DNA from: Pedobacter zeae
GTDB taxonomy: Bacteria > Bacteroidota > Bacteroidia > Sphingobacteriales > Sphingobacteriaceae
Assembly: GCF_014196715.1 (NCBI RefSeq)
Contig: NZ_JACIEF010000003.1
Coordinates: 1 to 64,000, forward strand
Reading direction: 5' to 3'
Length of the DNA: 64,000 nt
Shown: one piece after another, positions 18,031 to 26,647 of the stretch
Position numbering within the stretch: the stretch's first letter is position 1
How the letters are laid out: every line of letters starts with the position of its first letter
Made by a program: the position numbers and the translations under genes
The notes under the pieces: model-generated
The model's database searches: none
Told to the model about the DNA's origin: nothing
The model's input: only the letters and a program-made list of their open reading frames with translations

Positions 18031-19341
18031 TTAATCTATTAATTTTCTGCCGATACTGTTATAATAATAGCCAAGATCGATCATTTTTTGCAGGTCGTAT
18101 AAATTACGTCCATCAAAAATAACCTTACTTTTTAAGATGTTATCAATCTTTTCGAAATCAGGGTTACGGAAAACCGACCACTCTGTTGCAATTAACAGGG
18201 CGTCAGCATTTTCCAAAGCATCGTACTGGTTTTTGGCATAATTTACCTGATCCCCGATTACGCCTTTCACATTGTTCATCGCTTCCGGATCAAATACCGT
18301 TACAGTAGCGCCGTTTTTAATCAATGCCACAATAATATATAAAGCCGGTGCTTCGCGGATATCGTCAGTTTCCGGTTTAAAAGCCAAACCCCACAGTGCA
18401 AAATGTTTGCCACTAATATCGTTTTTATAATACTTAAGTACCTTATCAACCAGGATTGTTTTCTGTCTTTCGTTTACTTCCATGACAGATTTCAGGATCT
18501 GGAAATCGTAGGCATAATCATCAGACGATTTTACCAGCGCCTGTACATCTTTCGGAAAACACGAGCCACCGTAACCTACACCCGGGAAAAGAAAACGCTT
18601 ACCGATTCGCTCGTCAGAACCGATCCCTTTTCTTACCGCATCAACATCGGCCCCTACCAGCTCGCAAAGATTGGCCACCTCATTCATAAAAGTGATTTTT
18701 GTAGCCAGGAAAGAGTTTGCAGCATATTTGGTCAGTTCAGAAGAACGCTCATCCATAAAAAGAATCGGGTTTCCCTGGCGTACATACGGTGCATATAGCT
18801 CGGCCATCAGTTTTTTGGCTTTTTCACTTTTTGTTCCCAGAACAACACGGTCAGGTTTCATAAAGTCATCAACGGCAACCCCTTCCCTTAAAAATTCAGG
18901 GTTCGAAACCACATCTACCTCAATCGAAGTATTTTCGGCAAAAACAGCTTTTACCTTATCGGCCGTACCTACCGGAACGGTTGATTTATTTACGATGATT
19001 TTATATTCGGTAATAAGTTTTGAAATATCTTTTGCAGCGCCCAAAATGTAAGAAAGATCAGCTGCACCATCGCCACCCGGAGGGGTTGGTAAGGCCATAA
19101 AAATAATTTGCGATTCTTTTACAGCATCAGCAAGGTTTGTGGTGAAGGTTAATCTTTCCTGTTCTATGTTCCTGTGGAACAAAAGATCTAAACCCGGTTC
19201 GTAGATCGGTACTTCGCCGGCCTGCATCTGTTTTACCTTTGCTTCGTTAATATCAACACAAATTACATCATTTCCTGTTTCTGCTAAACAGGTTCCGGTA
19301 ACTAAACCTACATATCCGGTACCAATAACGGCTATTTTCAT
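18031..19341 (-). CDS. ugd: UDP-glucose 6-dehydrogenase
   Basis: 436 aa with NAD-binding GTGYVGL (7-13), the catalytic Cys261 in [10 protein letters not shown], and a C-terminal UDP-binding domain ([16 protein letters not shown]). It oxidises UDP-glucose to UDP-glucuronate with two NAD+. It is the first gene of the five-gene operon ugd-uxs-galE-unknown-ywqE and lies divergent to waaA across a 133-base gap that must hold both promoters. Confidence 0.96.
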   Translation of the reverse strand: MKIAVIGTGYVGLVTGTCLAETGNDVICVDINEAKVKQMQAGEVPIYEPGLDLLFHRNIEQERLTFTTNLADAVKESQIIFMALPTPPGGDGAADLSYILGAAKDISKLITEYKIIVNKSTVPVGTADKVKAVFAENTSIEVDVVSNPEFLREGVAVDDFMKPDRVVLGTKSEKAKKLMAELYAPYVRQGNPILFMDERSSELTKYAANSFLATKITFMNEVANLCELVGADVDAVRKGIGSDERIGKRFLFPGVGYGGSCFPKDVQALVKSSDDYAYDFQILKSVMEVNERQKTILVDKVLKYYKNDISGKHFALWGLAFKPETDDIREAPALYIIVALIKNGATVTVFDPEAMNNVKGVIGDQVNYAKNQYDALENADALLIATEWSVFRNPDFEKIDNILKSKVIFDGRNLYDLQKMIDLGYYYNSIGRKLID

Positions 19342-19474
19342 CTCTTAATTTATTTTAGCGGCTATGGAGCGATCATCGAAGCCTGTTTATCCAGTTGAAA
19401 GTTAGGCCAAATAGCGATGGTTCCATATATTTTTAAGCTTTTTAAATATATTCGTTTTATCTTGGCACGAAGAT

Positions 19475-20707
19475 ATGAAATTACTTTACATCATCGGAAT
19501 TCAGGCTTATACTTTACTCATCAGGATATTTTCGTTATTTAATCCTAAAGCAAAGCTGTTTATAAATGGGCGTAAGAATATTTATACAGCAATTGCTCAA
19601 AAAATAAATCCTGCTGAAAAACATATATGGTTTCATTTTGCTTCTTTAGGCGAATTTGAACAGGGCCGGCCGGTTTTAGAAAAACTGAAATCACGCTACC
19701 CGGCCAAAAAGATCGTGGTTACTTTTTTTTCTCCTTCGGGCTATGAAATCAGGAAAAATTATGCATTGGCAGATGTATTTTACCTCCCGGTTGATACGGC
19801 TGCCAATGCCAAACGTTTTGTATCCGATATTAATCCCGAAATGGCCATTTTTACCAAATATGAGTTTTGGCATTTCTATTTTAAGGAGTTAAAAGATCGA
19901 GACATACCCTTGTACGTAATTTCCGGAATTTTTAGAGAAAGCCAAGCATTTTTTAAATGGTATGGTGGCTTTTACCGTACTATTTTAAAATCGGTTACCC
20001 ATTTTTTTGTACAAAATGAAGAAAGCCAAAAGCTCTTAAAATCGATCGGCCTTGATCATACTACCATTAATGGCGATACCCGTTTCGACCGTGTTTATGA
20101 GAATGCGCAATCGCCCAAGCGGCTCCCGCTGATCGAAAGTTTTATCGACGGTTCGCCCACTTTAGTTTGCGGGAGTACCTGGCCGGAAGATGAGAAAATA
20201 TTATCGGTCCTGCCAGAAAAATACCCCAACTGGAAGTTTATTATTGCGCCACATGAAATCCACGAAAGCCATATTGAAAGTATTGAGAAACAGTTTTCAG
20301 TTAGCAGTTTGCGGTTTTCGGTTTTGAGTGCACCCGACCAAAAGCTAAATGCTGCCCCGCAAACGCTTATCGTTGATAATATTGGTATGCTCTCCTCTCT
20401 TTACCAGTATGGAAATGTAGCCTACATCGGCGGAGGTTTTGGGGTTGGTATCCATAATACTTTAGAAGCTGCTGCATTCGGACTGCCCGTAATCTTTGGG
20501 CCTAACTATGATAAATTTCAGGAGGCGAAAGAGCTGATTGCCCTTGGTGCGGCAAAAAGCATCAGCTCAACAGGAGAATTAATCGATGCTTTTGACAGTT
20601 TTATTGAAAATAAACATGCAGCAGCATTAGCCAAAAAATATGTAGACGATAAAAAGGGCGCCACCGATCAGATTATTTCGGAGATTACGAAATCAGGTCG
20701 GCTTTAA
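19475..20707 (+). CDS. waaA: 3-deoxy-D-manno-octulosonic acid (Kdo) transferase
   Basis: 410 aa GT-B enzyme anchored by an N-terminal hydrophobic helix. The catalytic Glu60 sits in FHFASLGEFEQGRP, and later GGGFGVGIHNTLEAAAFG matches the CMP-Kdo/donor-side motif. It adds Kdo to lipid A at the inner membrane face. It is divergent from ugd and overlaps the convergent gluconokinase gene by 23 bases. With the deacylases at 0.4-2.5 kb and lptB at 46 kb it is one of several LPS genes in the window. Confidence 0.94.
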   Translation: MKLLYIIGIQAYTLLIRIFSLFNPKAKLFINGRKNIYTAIAQKINPAEKHIWFHFASLGEFEQGRPVLEKLKSRYPAKKIVVTFFSPSGYEIRKNYALADVFYLPVDTAANAKRFVSDINPEMAIFTKYEFWHFYFKELKDRDIPLYVISGIFRESQAFFKWYGGFYRTILKSVTHFFVQNEESQKLLKSIGLDHTTINGDTRFDRVYENAQSPKRLPLIESFIDGSPTLVCGSTWPEDEKILSVLPEKYPNWKFIIAPHEIHESHIESIEKQFSVSSLRFSVLSAPDQKLNAAPQTLIVDNIGMLSSLYQYGNVAYIGGGFGVGIHNTLEAAAFGLPVIFGPNYDKFQEAKELIALGAAKSISSTGELIDAFDSFIENKHAAALAKKYVDDKKGATDQIISEITKSGRL

Positions 20708-21191
20708 CAATTTCTCCAATAATTTCAGAAATACCTTGATCAACAGAAACCGTAAATACATCCGGTTCATCAAACTGCGGTTCCTCCAGCGTGTCGAACT
20801 GGCTTTGCAATAAGCTGGCAGGCATGTACTGGTGCGAACGTTTCAGAATTCTATCGTGGATCAGGTCGAAACTTCCTTTTAAATAAATAAAACGGATAGA
20901 ATCATTATCTATTCTCAACAGGTCGCGGTAGGATTTTTTCAGTGCAGAACAGGCAATAATACAGGTTGTTCCATGTGCTGCATGCTCACGCCCCACCTTA
21001 GCAATCAGCTGAAGCCAATCCAAGCGATCGGCATCTGTTAATGGAATTCCGGCAGCCATTTTATCGACATTGCGTTGCGAATGCAGGTTGTCGCCATCTA
21101 TAAATTCGGCATTTAGTTTAGGTGCCAGGGCTTTTCCAATAACAGTTTTACCACTTCCGGATACTCCCATTAAAACGATAAAGTTCGCCAT
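20685..21191 (-). CDS. gntK: Gluconokinase
   Basis: 168 aa. P-loop GVSGSGKT (9-16), FIDGDNLHS, the acceptor region GIPLTDADRLDWL and SALKKSYRDLLR are hallmarks of the GntK family. It phosphorylates gluconate to 6-phosphogluconate. The 3' end overlaps waaA by 23 bases tail to tail. It lies 14 bases after hemH and is probably cotranscribed with it. Confidence 0.92.
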   Translation of the reverse strand: MANFIVLMGVSGSGKTVIGKALAPKLNAEFIDGDNLHSQRNVDKMAAGIPLTDADRLDWLQLIAKVGREHAAHGTTCIIACSALKKSYRDLLRIDNDSIRFIYLKGSFDLIHDRILKRSHQYMPASLLQSQFDTLEEPQFDEPDVFTVSVDQGISEIIGEIVKADLIS

Positions 21192-21205
21192 CTCTAAATC
21201 TAAAA

Positions 21206-22216
21206 CTATTTAATCATTCCGGCAAGTGCCTCAATAAAAACGGGGCTATCGTTCAAACTTTCTACCAGCTGAACATGCTCGCCGCCGAGCGTTTTAAATT
21301 CTTCATGATACTCTACCGTAATTTCATAAAGCGTTTCTAAACAATCGGCCACAAAAGCGGGACTGAATACCAAAAGGCGTTTTTTACCTTCGGCTGCCAA
21401 TTTCTTTAATACATCAGTAGTATAAGGCTGCACCCATGGCTCTTTACCTAAACGCGATTGGAAACAAACCGTATACTGGTCTTCTGACAGGTTTAATTCC
21501 CTGGCGATTAACCTTGCCGTATCATGCCCCTGAGCAGAATAACAGAACTTATTTGTATCGTTTAAGGTTTGGCAGCAATCGGCACTCTTTAAACAATAAT
21601 TTCCGGTATGATCGCACTTTAAAAGCTGACGCTCCGGCAAACCATGGAAACTGAACAATACATGATCGTAGCTTTCTACATTATGCTTTCTGGCATTTTC
21701 TGCAAAAACTTTAATCATCAGTTCGTTATCATGAAACGAATTAATAAAAGATATTGGGGGTACAGTTTGCCATTTGCTCACCAGTTCCATCACCAACTGA
21801 ATCACTGAACCGGTACTTGCTGATGCATACTGAGGAAACAATGGAATAACCTGTATGCTCTCTACCAAACCTGCTTTTAAGTTGGCCAGGGCCGAGGCAA
21901 TAGATGGACTTTGGTAGCGCATGGCCAGCTCTACATGGTAATCATCTCCTAACCTTTCCTGTAGCATTTTGGCCTGTAACCTACTGTAATACAATAATGG
22001 CGAGCCATTCTCATTCCAGATTTCTTTGTATAATTTGGCAGTTTTAGGGCTTCTGAATGGCACAATGATTCCCTTTACCAACAATGTCCTGTTCAACTTC
22101 GGAACATCGATTACCCTTTCGTCCATTAAAAACTGATCTAAGTATTTTTTAACGTCGGCTGTTGCCGGACTATCAGGCGTTCCTAAATTTACCAGTAAAA
22201 TTCCCTTTTTGCTCAT
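21206..22216 (-). CDS. hemH: Ferrochelatase
   Basis: 336 aa. GILLVNLGTPDSP opens the chain; the active-site His is in SFHGLPERQ and the Glu in FVADCLETLYEI. It inserts Fe2+ into protoporphyrin IX (or coproporphyrin III). Between about residues 200 and 222 a cluster of five cysteines (CDHTGNYC, SADCC, KFC) is present. Some ferrochelatases carry an Fe-S cluster, but whether these cysteines bind one is unknown. It is followed by gntK. Confidence 0.95.
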   Translation of the reverse strand: MSKKGILLVNLGTPDSPATADVKKYLDQFLMDERVIDVPKLNRTLLVKGIIVPFRSPKTAKLYKEIWNENGSPLLYYSRLQAKMLQERLGDDYHVELAMRYQSPSIASALANLKAGLVESIQVIPLFPQYASASTGSVIQLVMELVSKWQTVPPISFINSFHDNELMIKVFAENARKHNVESYDHVLFSFHGLPERQLLKCDHTGNYCLKSADCCQTLNDTNKFCYSAQGHDTARLIARELNLSEDQYTVCFQSRLGKEPWVQPYTTDVLKKLAAEGKKRLLVFSPAFVADCLETLYEITVEYHEEFKTLGGEHVQLVESLNDSPVFIEALAGMIK

Positions 22217-22435
22217 TTATACAAGAATATGTTTTGTGCGGCAAATATCGCCTTTTTATTGTTTTTTACCTATGATAAAAAGTGATGCGCCAACATTTTT
22301 TGGTCAGAAAAGTGTTATTTCGCACTCCAAAAGTTTAAAAATGATTGAATAGGAATAGATCTGTGTAAAGAAGTGGGGACAACGTCCGATTTAGTGGCAG
22401 ATACCAAACATCTGATAGCGCGATCAGCATTACTA

Positions 22436-23128
22436 CTATTTCATTCTATACAACTGCCACCAGGGCATACCCGGCTTTTGGTGGTGTTCGAAATGATAAC
22501 CAAAAAAATAACAGGTTATAAAAGCCACAAAATGGTTTTTCTGTAAAGTACTCGCATGGTATTCGTTATTATGCTCACCTTTGTGCGGCCGGTAGGTACC
22601 AAAATAAAATAACTGAAAAGTGCTCAATAACGACGGAAGCACCCAAAACAACAACAGGTTCCTTTCATCCACCCAGATTTTTAATACATTATAGGCTGCT
22701 GCCATGATGATCAATTGAATAATGGTAACATAATTTAACATGAAACGGAAATACCATCTCCAAAAACCATGTGGAGCAAAATCAGGATCTTTTTCGGTAT
22801 GTACATGATCATGATGCTGATGATGTTTGGCGTATAAGCGGTTATAGAAGAAGCCTGCATAGAGAAAAACAGATAAATAACCGATAAAATCATTGGCCTT
22901 TTTATTCGATGAAACTGTGCCGTGCATGGCATCGTGGGCAGTAATAAACAACCCCGTGTACAAATGCATCTGAACAAAAACCATAAGATAAACCAGAGGA
23001 TTGTTCCAGTTAAAATTCCAGTTTAACAAGAAAAAAAGGGAAATAAACCAACAGCCTATTACGGTTAACGCAACCAGGATTCCGGTATATGGATTTATTG
23101 TTTTCAATGAATTTATTTTATTCGTCAT
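22436..23128 (-). CDS. CrtW-like beta-carotene ketolase (fatty acid hydroxylase superfamily)
   Basis: 230 aa integral membrane di-iron protein with about four to six helices. The three histidine boxes are HDAMH (65-69), HHQHH (102-106) and HFEHH (212-216). EKDPDF follows box 2 and KPGMPWWQLYR follows box 3, both typical of CrtW. CrtW adds a keto group at C4 of the beta-ionone ring; a hydroxylase or desaturase role is less likely but possible. It is the last gene of the carotenoid operon, separated from ispH by a 76-base repeat. The arm of that repeat includes the start codon, so the first bases of the gene lie in repeat sequence. Confidence 0.8.
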   Translation of the reverse strand: MTNKINSLKTINPYTGILVALTVIGCWFISLFFLLNWNFNWNNPLVYLMVFVQMHLYTGLFITAHDAMHGTVSSNKKANDFIGYLSVFLYAGFFYNRLYAKHHQHHDHVHTEKDPDFAPHGFWRWYFRFMLNYVTIIQLIIMAAAYNVLKIWVDERNLLLFWVLPSLLSTFQLFYFGTYRPHKGEHNNEYHASTLQKNHFVAFITCYFFGYHFEHHQKPGMPWWQLYRMK

Positions 23129-23188
23129 GCTGAATTTAGTTCAGCATCCTTCTCAGCGATAAAGACCCAGAAACAAATTCAGGGTGAC
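23123..23188. repeat. GTCATnCTGA hairpin element between crtW-like gene and ispH
   Basis: ATGCTGAA (23127-23134) pairs with TTCAGCAT (23140-23147). The outer ends CGTCA and TGACG (23184-23188) also pair, as in the 46.8-kb copy. The second internal hairpin is degenerate. The element overlaps the start codon of the ketolase gene. Confidence 0.75.
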
Positions 23189-23204
23189 GCCCAATTAGAG
23201 AAAT

Positions 23205-24053
23205 CTAGTATTTTTCTAAAGCGGCCTTAACCTTCTGCATGAGCCACATTGGTGTAGAGGTAGCCCCGCAGATACCAACTTTATCATTTTCGGCAAACCA
23301 GCTTTGCTCCAACTCTTCAACATTCGAAATAAAGTAAGAGTTTTCGTTATGTTTTTTACAAACATCGTAAAGCACTTTTCCGTTAGATGATTTTTTACCT
23401 GAAACGAAAACGATTTTATCATATTGACCTACAAAATCTTCAAGTTCTTCGTAACGGTTAGATACTTGCCGGCAAATGGTATCGTTAGCCTTAACATCAT
23501 ACCCCCGACTCAATAATTCATCTTTAATGTGGTAGAATTTATCAGTGCTTTTAGTGGTTTGGCTGTATAATGTAAATTTAGCAGGAAGTTCAACATTGTC
23601 TAATTCGGCTAAATCCTGAAAAACAATGGCCTTACCATCTGTTTGTCCCTGGAGACCGATTACTTCAGCGTGGCCATGTTTCCCAAAAATAAGAACCTGC
23701 TCATCATCATCATGTGAATTTTTGATCCTGTTCTGCAATTTCAAAACCACCGGACAAGAAGCGTCAATCAGGGTAAGATTATTTTCTAAAGCCAATTGAT
23801 AAGTGGAAGGCGCCTCACCATGTGCCCTGATCAAAACCTTTTCATCCCTTAAGTTTTTTAAAACTTCATGATCGATGATTTTTAATCCTCGGTTGGTTAA
23901 ACGTTCCACTTCTTCATCATTATGAACGATATCACCAAGGCAGTATAAATAACCTTCGTTATCCAAAATATCTTCGGCCATTTCTATAGCGTATACTACG
24001 CCGAAACAGAAGCCTGATGATTTATCGATGTTGACCTGTAAGTTGTAACCCAT
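23205..24053 (-). CDS. ispH: 4-hydroxy-3-methylbut-2-enyl diphosphate reductase
   Basis: 282 aa IspH/LytB. The three 4Fe-4S ligand cysteines are visible: GFCFGV (Cys16), DASCPVV (about Cys100) and ICRQVSNRYEEL (about Cys190). RAHGEAPS and the CGATSTP C-terminal loop are also present. It makes IPP and DMAPP in the last MEP-pathway step, i.e. the isoprenoid precursor of carotenoids. It sits 12 bases after cruF inside the carotenoid operon, so precursor supply and tailoring are co-expressed. Confidence 0.95.
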   Translation of the reverse strand: MGYNLQVNIDKSSGFCFGVVYAIEMAEDILDNEGYLYCLGDIVHNDEEVERLTNRGLKIIDHEVLKNLRDEKVLIRAHGEAPSTYQLALENNLTLIDASCPVVLKLQNRIKNSHDDDEQVLIFGKHGHAEVIGLQGQTDGKAIVFQDLAELDNVELPAKFTLYSQTTKSTDKFYHIKDELLSRGYDVKANDTICRQVSNRYEELEDFVGQYDKIVFVSGKKSSNGKVLYDVCKKHNENSYFISNVEELEQSWFAENDKVGICGATSTPMWLMQKVKAALEKY

Positions 24054-24065
24054 TGCGATACAAAA

Positions 24066-24740
24066 TTAAGCAAAAATATTTGTTCCGGTTGTCATGTATA
24101 AGACAACAAAAAAGATTAATTGCGAGGCAAACATGGCCGTACCGATATATTTTTGCTGTTTTAAGCCTAAAGCGTAATAAAACTTCAATAAGATTACCGA
24201 AACAATAAACCAGGCCACATAATTTTGAACTGGGATTTCGTGCCAGTCCCAGTGCCAGTAATCAAATTTCATGGCTACCGGTTCTAAAAAGAAATCGAAA
24301 GCAACGAGGATAACAGCACCGATAAATGATGCCAGGATGCTGTTTCTAATTTTCATGCTCCTGATCATCTGCCCCACGCTGAAGACCAGGATAACCCAGT
24401 TTACGCCCATTAGCAAAGGAACCGCAGCTATTTTGTAGCCTAAAGTATTGCCATAATAATAGCTGCCAAATATTTTACCGGTGCTTACTCCTAACACTTC
24501 CACCAGAAAACCGCAAAGGAAAACACCTGATATAAATAACAATAACCGTTTAACATCTGCATTATAAGCGAAAACAATGACGCTAAACATCAATAACAAA
24601 TGAAAAGGAACCAACTTGATAAAGTAAGGCTGTGCGGCAGGTATTAAAAAGCCAAGCAAACCAACCAAATGAAAAACAACAATTATTGCAACTGCAATTC
24701 TTTTAACCTTTAAATCGTTTTGATCGTTCTGCCCTTCCAT
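24066..24740 (-). CDS. cruF: CruF-type carotenoid 1',2'-hydratase
   Basis: 224 aa with seven or eight transmembrane helices. The loops EVLGVSTGKIFGSYYYGNTLG, LMGVNWVI and AFDFFLEPVAMKFDYWHW are characteristic of the CruF / bisanhydrobacterioruberin hydratase family. CruF adds water across the psi-end 1',2' double bond of gamma-carotene-type carotenoids, making the tertiary 1'-hydroxyl. Its start overlaps the end of the glycosyltransferase gene by 31 bases, as in other gene clusters where the hydroxyl made here is then glycosylated. Confidence 0.88.
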   Translation of the reverse strand: MEGQNDQNDLKVKRIAVAIIVVFHLVGLLGFLIPAAQPYFIKLVPFHLLLMFSVIVFAYNADVKRLLLFISGVFLCGFLVEVLGVSTGKIFGSYYYGNTLGYKIAAVPLLMGVNWVILVFSVGQMIRSMKIRNSILASFIGAVILVAFDFFLEPVAMKFDYWHWDWHEIPVQNYVAWFIVSVILLKFYYALGLKQQKYIGTAMFASQLIFFVVLYMTTGTNIFA

Positions 24741-25807
24741 GTTCCAGTTTTAAAAGTATATTTTGTTATAGAAATGATTGAAATAATTAAGAAGAATAAC
24801 ATCTGAAAAGGATGTAATATCAAGTTTATGAGTACATGCTGTCCTGATAAATAAGAGATCATCATTCTACTTAATAAGATTAAAGTTAATGGTAATACCA
24901 GCAAAGCGAAATTAAAGTTTAAGATTAAAATTACCGGACCTATAGCTACCAAAAGCTGGTAAAGTAATAATATTATGATATTATTCCCAAAACCTGCAAG
25001 TAAATTTTTACTGAAACCGTTTAAGCTTTCACCTAAATTTTTATACATCCTGCAATAGATCAGTCCGTTGGCCAAAAGTGCTTCTGCATTTAATTTTTCC
25101 TGTTTTACCAGTTTCATTATTTCTACATCTTCCACAACACGTCCCTTAACCTTTGCGTGCCATTGGTTTTCCTGATATTGCTTGGCATTAAAAAACATAC
25201 ACTGCCCGCTAGCCGCAGCAAAGGCCGGATTTTTCGAAAGCCTCACCAAACGCAGGGGCAATAAATTCAATAGCATAAAGTGCATTAACGGTACGGTAAG
25301 CCACTCTCCTATCGATTTTATCGTTTGGTTAGTAAAAACGCTTAGCAGCGCAAGGTTTCCGATTTCCATCCGGTTGATGAGGCTATTGATCAACCCCCTT
25401 TTTATAGATTCATCTGCATCTACAAACAACAGGTATTTCCCTGAAGCCAATTCGCTAAGCTGGTGGCAGGCATAGTTTTTACCCAGCCAGTCTGGCGGAA
25501 GCTCCTTTCCATTTATTACGTTGAACTGCGGGTTAGCCATGCAAAATTCTTCAACTATCGCCAAAGTATTATCGGTACTGCTATCGTTTAAAACCATTAC
25601 TTCGTAATTGGCATAATCCTGATTTTTAATAGATAGAAGCAGATTCAGGATATTATCGGCTTCATTTCTGGCAGGAATTAAGATGGAAACTTTATCATGG
25701 TAATGTTTAACTACCCGGGGCAATTTAGGATTGGAAAGGAAATTAAATACGGTAACCGAAAACCGGATGACCAGAAAAATTAAAACGGCGTAAATAAAAA
25801 TTGTCAT
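24710..25807 (-). CDS. GT2 glycosyltransferase, probable carotenoid glycosyltransferase
   Basis: 365 aa. An N-terminal membrane helix leads into a GT-A domain starting VSILIPARNEADNI (about 40-54), with NDSSTDNT and the DxD-like FVDADES (about 123-129), and two or three C-terminal helices. This architecture matches CruG/CrtQ/CruC-like carotenoid glycosyltransferases. It overlaps cruF by 31 bases and the acyltransferase by 4 bases, so the three are translationally coupled. The inferred role is glycosylation of the 1'-hydroxyl produced by CruF. The sugar donor cannot be read. Confidence 0.82.
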   Translation of the reverse strand: MTIFIYAVLIFLVIRFSVTVFNFLSNPKLPRVVKHYHDKVSILIPARNEADNILNLLLSIKNQDYANYEVMVLNDSSTDNTLAIVEEFCMANPQFNVINGKELPPDWLGKNYACHQLSELASGKYLLFVDADESIKRGLINSLINRMEIGNLALLSVFTNQTIKSIGEWLTVPLMHFMLLNLLPLRLVRLSKNPAFAAASGQCMFFNAKQYQENQWHAKVKGRVVEDVEIMKLVKQEKLNAEALLANGLIYCRMYKNLGESLNGFSKNLLAGFGNNIIILLLYQLLVAIGPVILILNFNFALLVLPLTLILLSRMMISYLSGQHVLINLILHPFQMLFFLIISIISITKYTFKTGTWKGRTIKTI

Positions 25808-26427
25808 TCAATAATCTGATTTTGTTTAACCGCCGATTGATCATAATGTTTATTATAGGCACTTTTTAACAATTGCAGGCTTACATATTCTTCATTTTCC
25901 CAATGTTGCAGATAAGTGTACACAGATGGCTTCCTCTTCGCGAAATAATCTATAAAAGTGGCTGCAAAAATAATGTTAAGTTTCTTCTGGCTGGCGTTGA
26001 TCATCTGCATCACCCCTTTTTCGAAACTGATATTTTTTAAATGGTTTGAATATAACTTGCCCTGCGGAAATACAAGCACAAGATTTGCAGCATCGTCCAG
26101 CAGTTTTCCGGCATAATCTAAGGTGGCCAATACATCTTTTCCCTTATTTTCGGCAGCAAAGGCACCCAGGTATTTCAAAAAGCCCACTTTGGTATAATTT
26201 TCAGCATTCACCAATACATGAAATTGCTTTTTAAATACTTTCTTGTTGATGTAGAAAAGAAAAAAGCCATCCCACCAGCTGAAATGGTTGGCTAAAACCA
26301 ATATGGAAGCATCAGATTTAACCTCCATTTGATCATAATGAAACGCCGCAAAGTCTTTTTTGATGATAAATCGGATGTACCAGGAGAAAAAGTTGAAAAT
26401 CAAATTATTTTTTCTGGGATGATACAT
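25804..26427 (-). CDS. PlsC-like acyltransferase, probable carotenoid-glycoside acyltransferase
   Basis: 207 aa from the ATG at 26427; a longer TTG-started frame runs into repeat DNA and is unlikely. It has the HX4D acyltransferase motif in NHFSWWDG (His48, Asp53) and the second motif VFPQGK (about 117-122). It belongs to the lysophospholipid acyltransferase superfamily. Its position at the head of the cruF operon with a 4-base overlap to the glycosyltransferase suggests it esterifies the sugar of a carotenoid glycoside, as CruD does for chlorobactene glucoside. A general phospholipid role is the alternative. Confidence 0.78.
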   Translation of the reverse strand: MYHPRKNNLIFNFFSWYIRFIIKKDFAAFHYDQMEVKSDASILVLANHFSWWDGFFLFYINKKVFKKQFHVLVNAENYTKVGFLKYLGAFAAENKGKDVLATLDYAGKLLDDAANLVLVFPQGKLYSNHLKNISFEKGVMQMINASQKKLNIIFAATFIDYFAKRKPSVYTYLQHWENEEYVSLQLLKSAYNKHYDQSAVKQNQIIE

Positions 26428-26480
26428 TCCGGAAAATTGCAAAAAATTGAGCTGAATTGCAAATTTTAAACGGTTTATAG

Positions 26481-26593
26481 TCCTCGTTTGCAAGGAGGAT
26501 CAGGCAGGATCCGCATTTGTGGTATAAAATTCTTAAACGATACATTATTCAGCGATACAATCGCTGTTCTCGTCCATCCTCGTTACAAACGAG
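26481..26593. repeat. Three mini-hairpins with TGT/TGCA loops (REP-like cluster)
   Basis: AGCGAT-ACA-ATCGCT (26551-26565) and CTCGTT-ACA-AACGAG (26579-26593) are perfect 6-bp stems with the same 3-base loop. TCCTC...GAGGA (26481-26499) around a TTTGCAA core is a related, weaker one. They lie between the acyltransferase and phosphoribosyltransferase genes. No transposase is nearby. Confidence 0.6.
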
Positions 26594-26647
26594 AACGATA
26601 TTGCCATCACCCATCCTAACTCTTCCATCTTACATTTTATACCCGCC

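Noticed and set aside
22436..23128. Simple fatty acid desaturase label for the CrtW-like gene
   Set aside because: EKDPDF after the second His box and the PWWQLYR end, plus the carotenoid neighbours, favour a carotenoid ketolase; the simpler label is kept only as an alternative.
26428..26493. TTG-started extension of the acyltransferase
   Set aside because: It runs into the mini-hairpin repeat, and the ATG at 26427 begins at the family-like MYHPRKNN segment.
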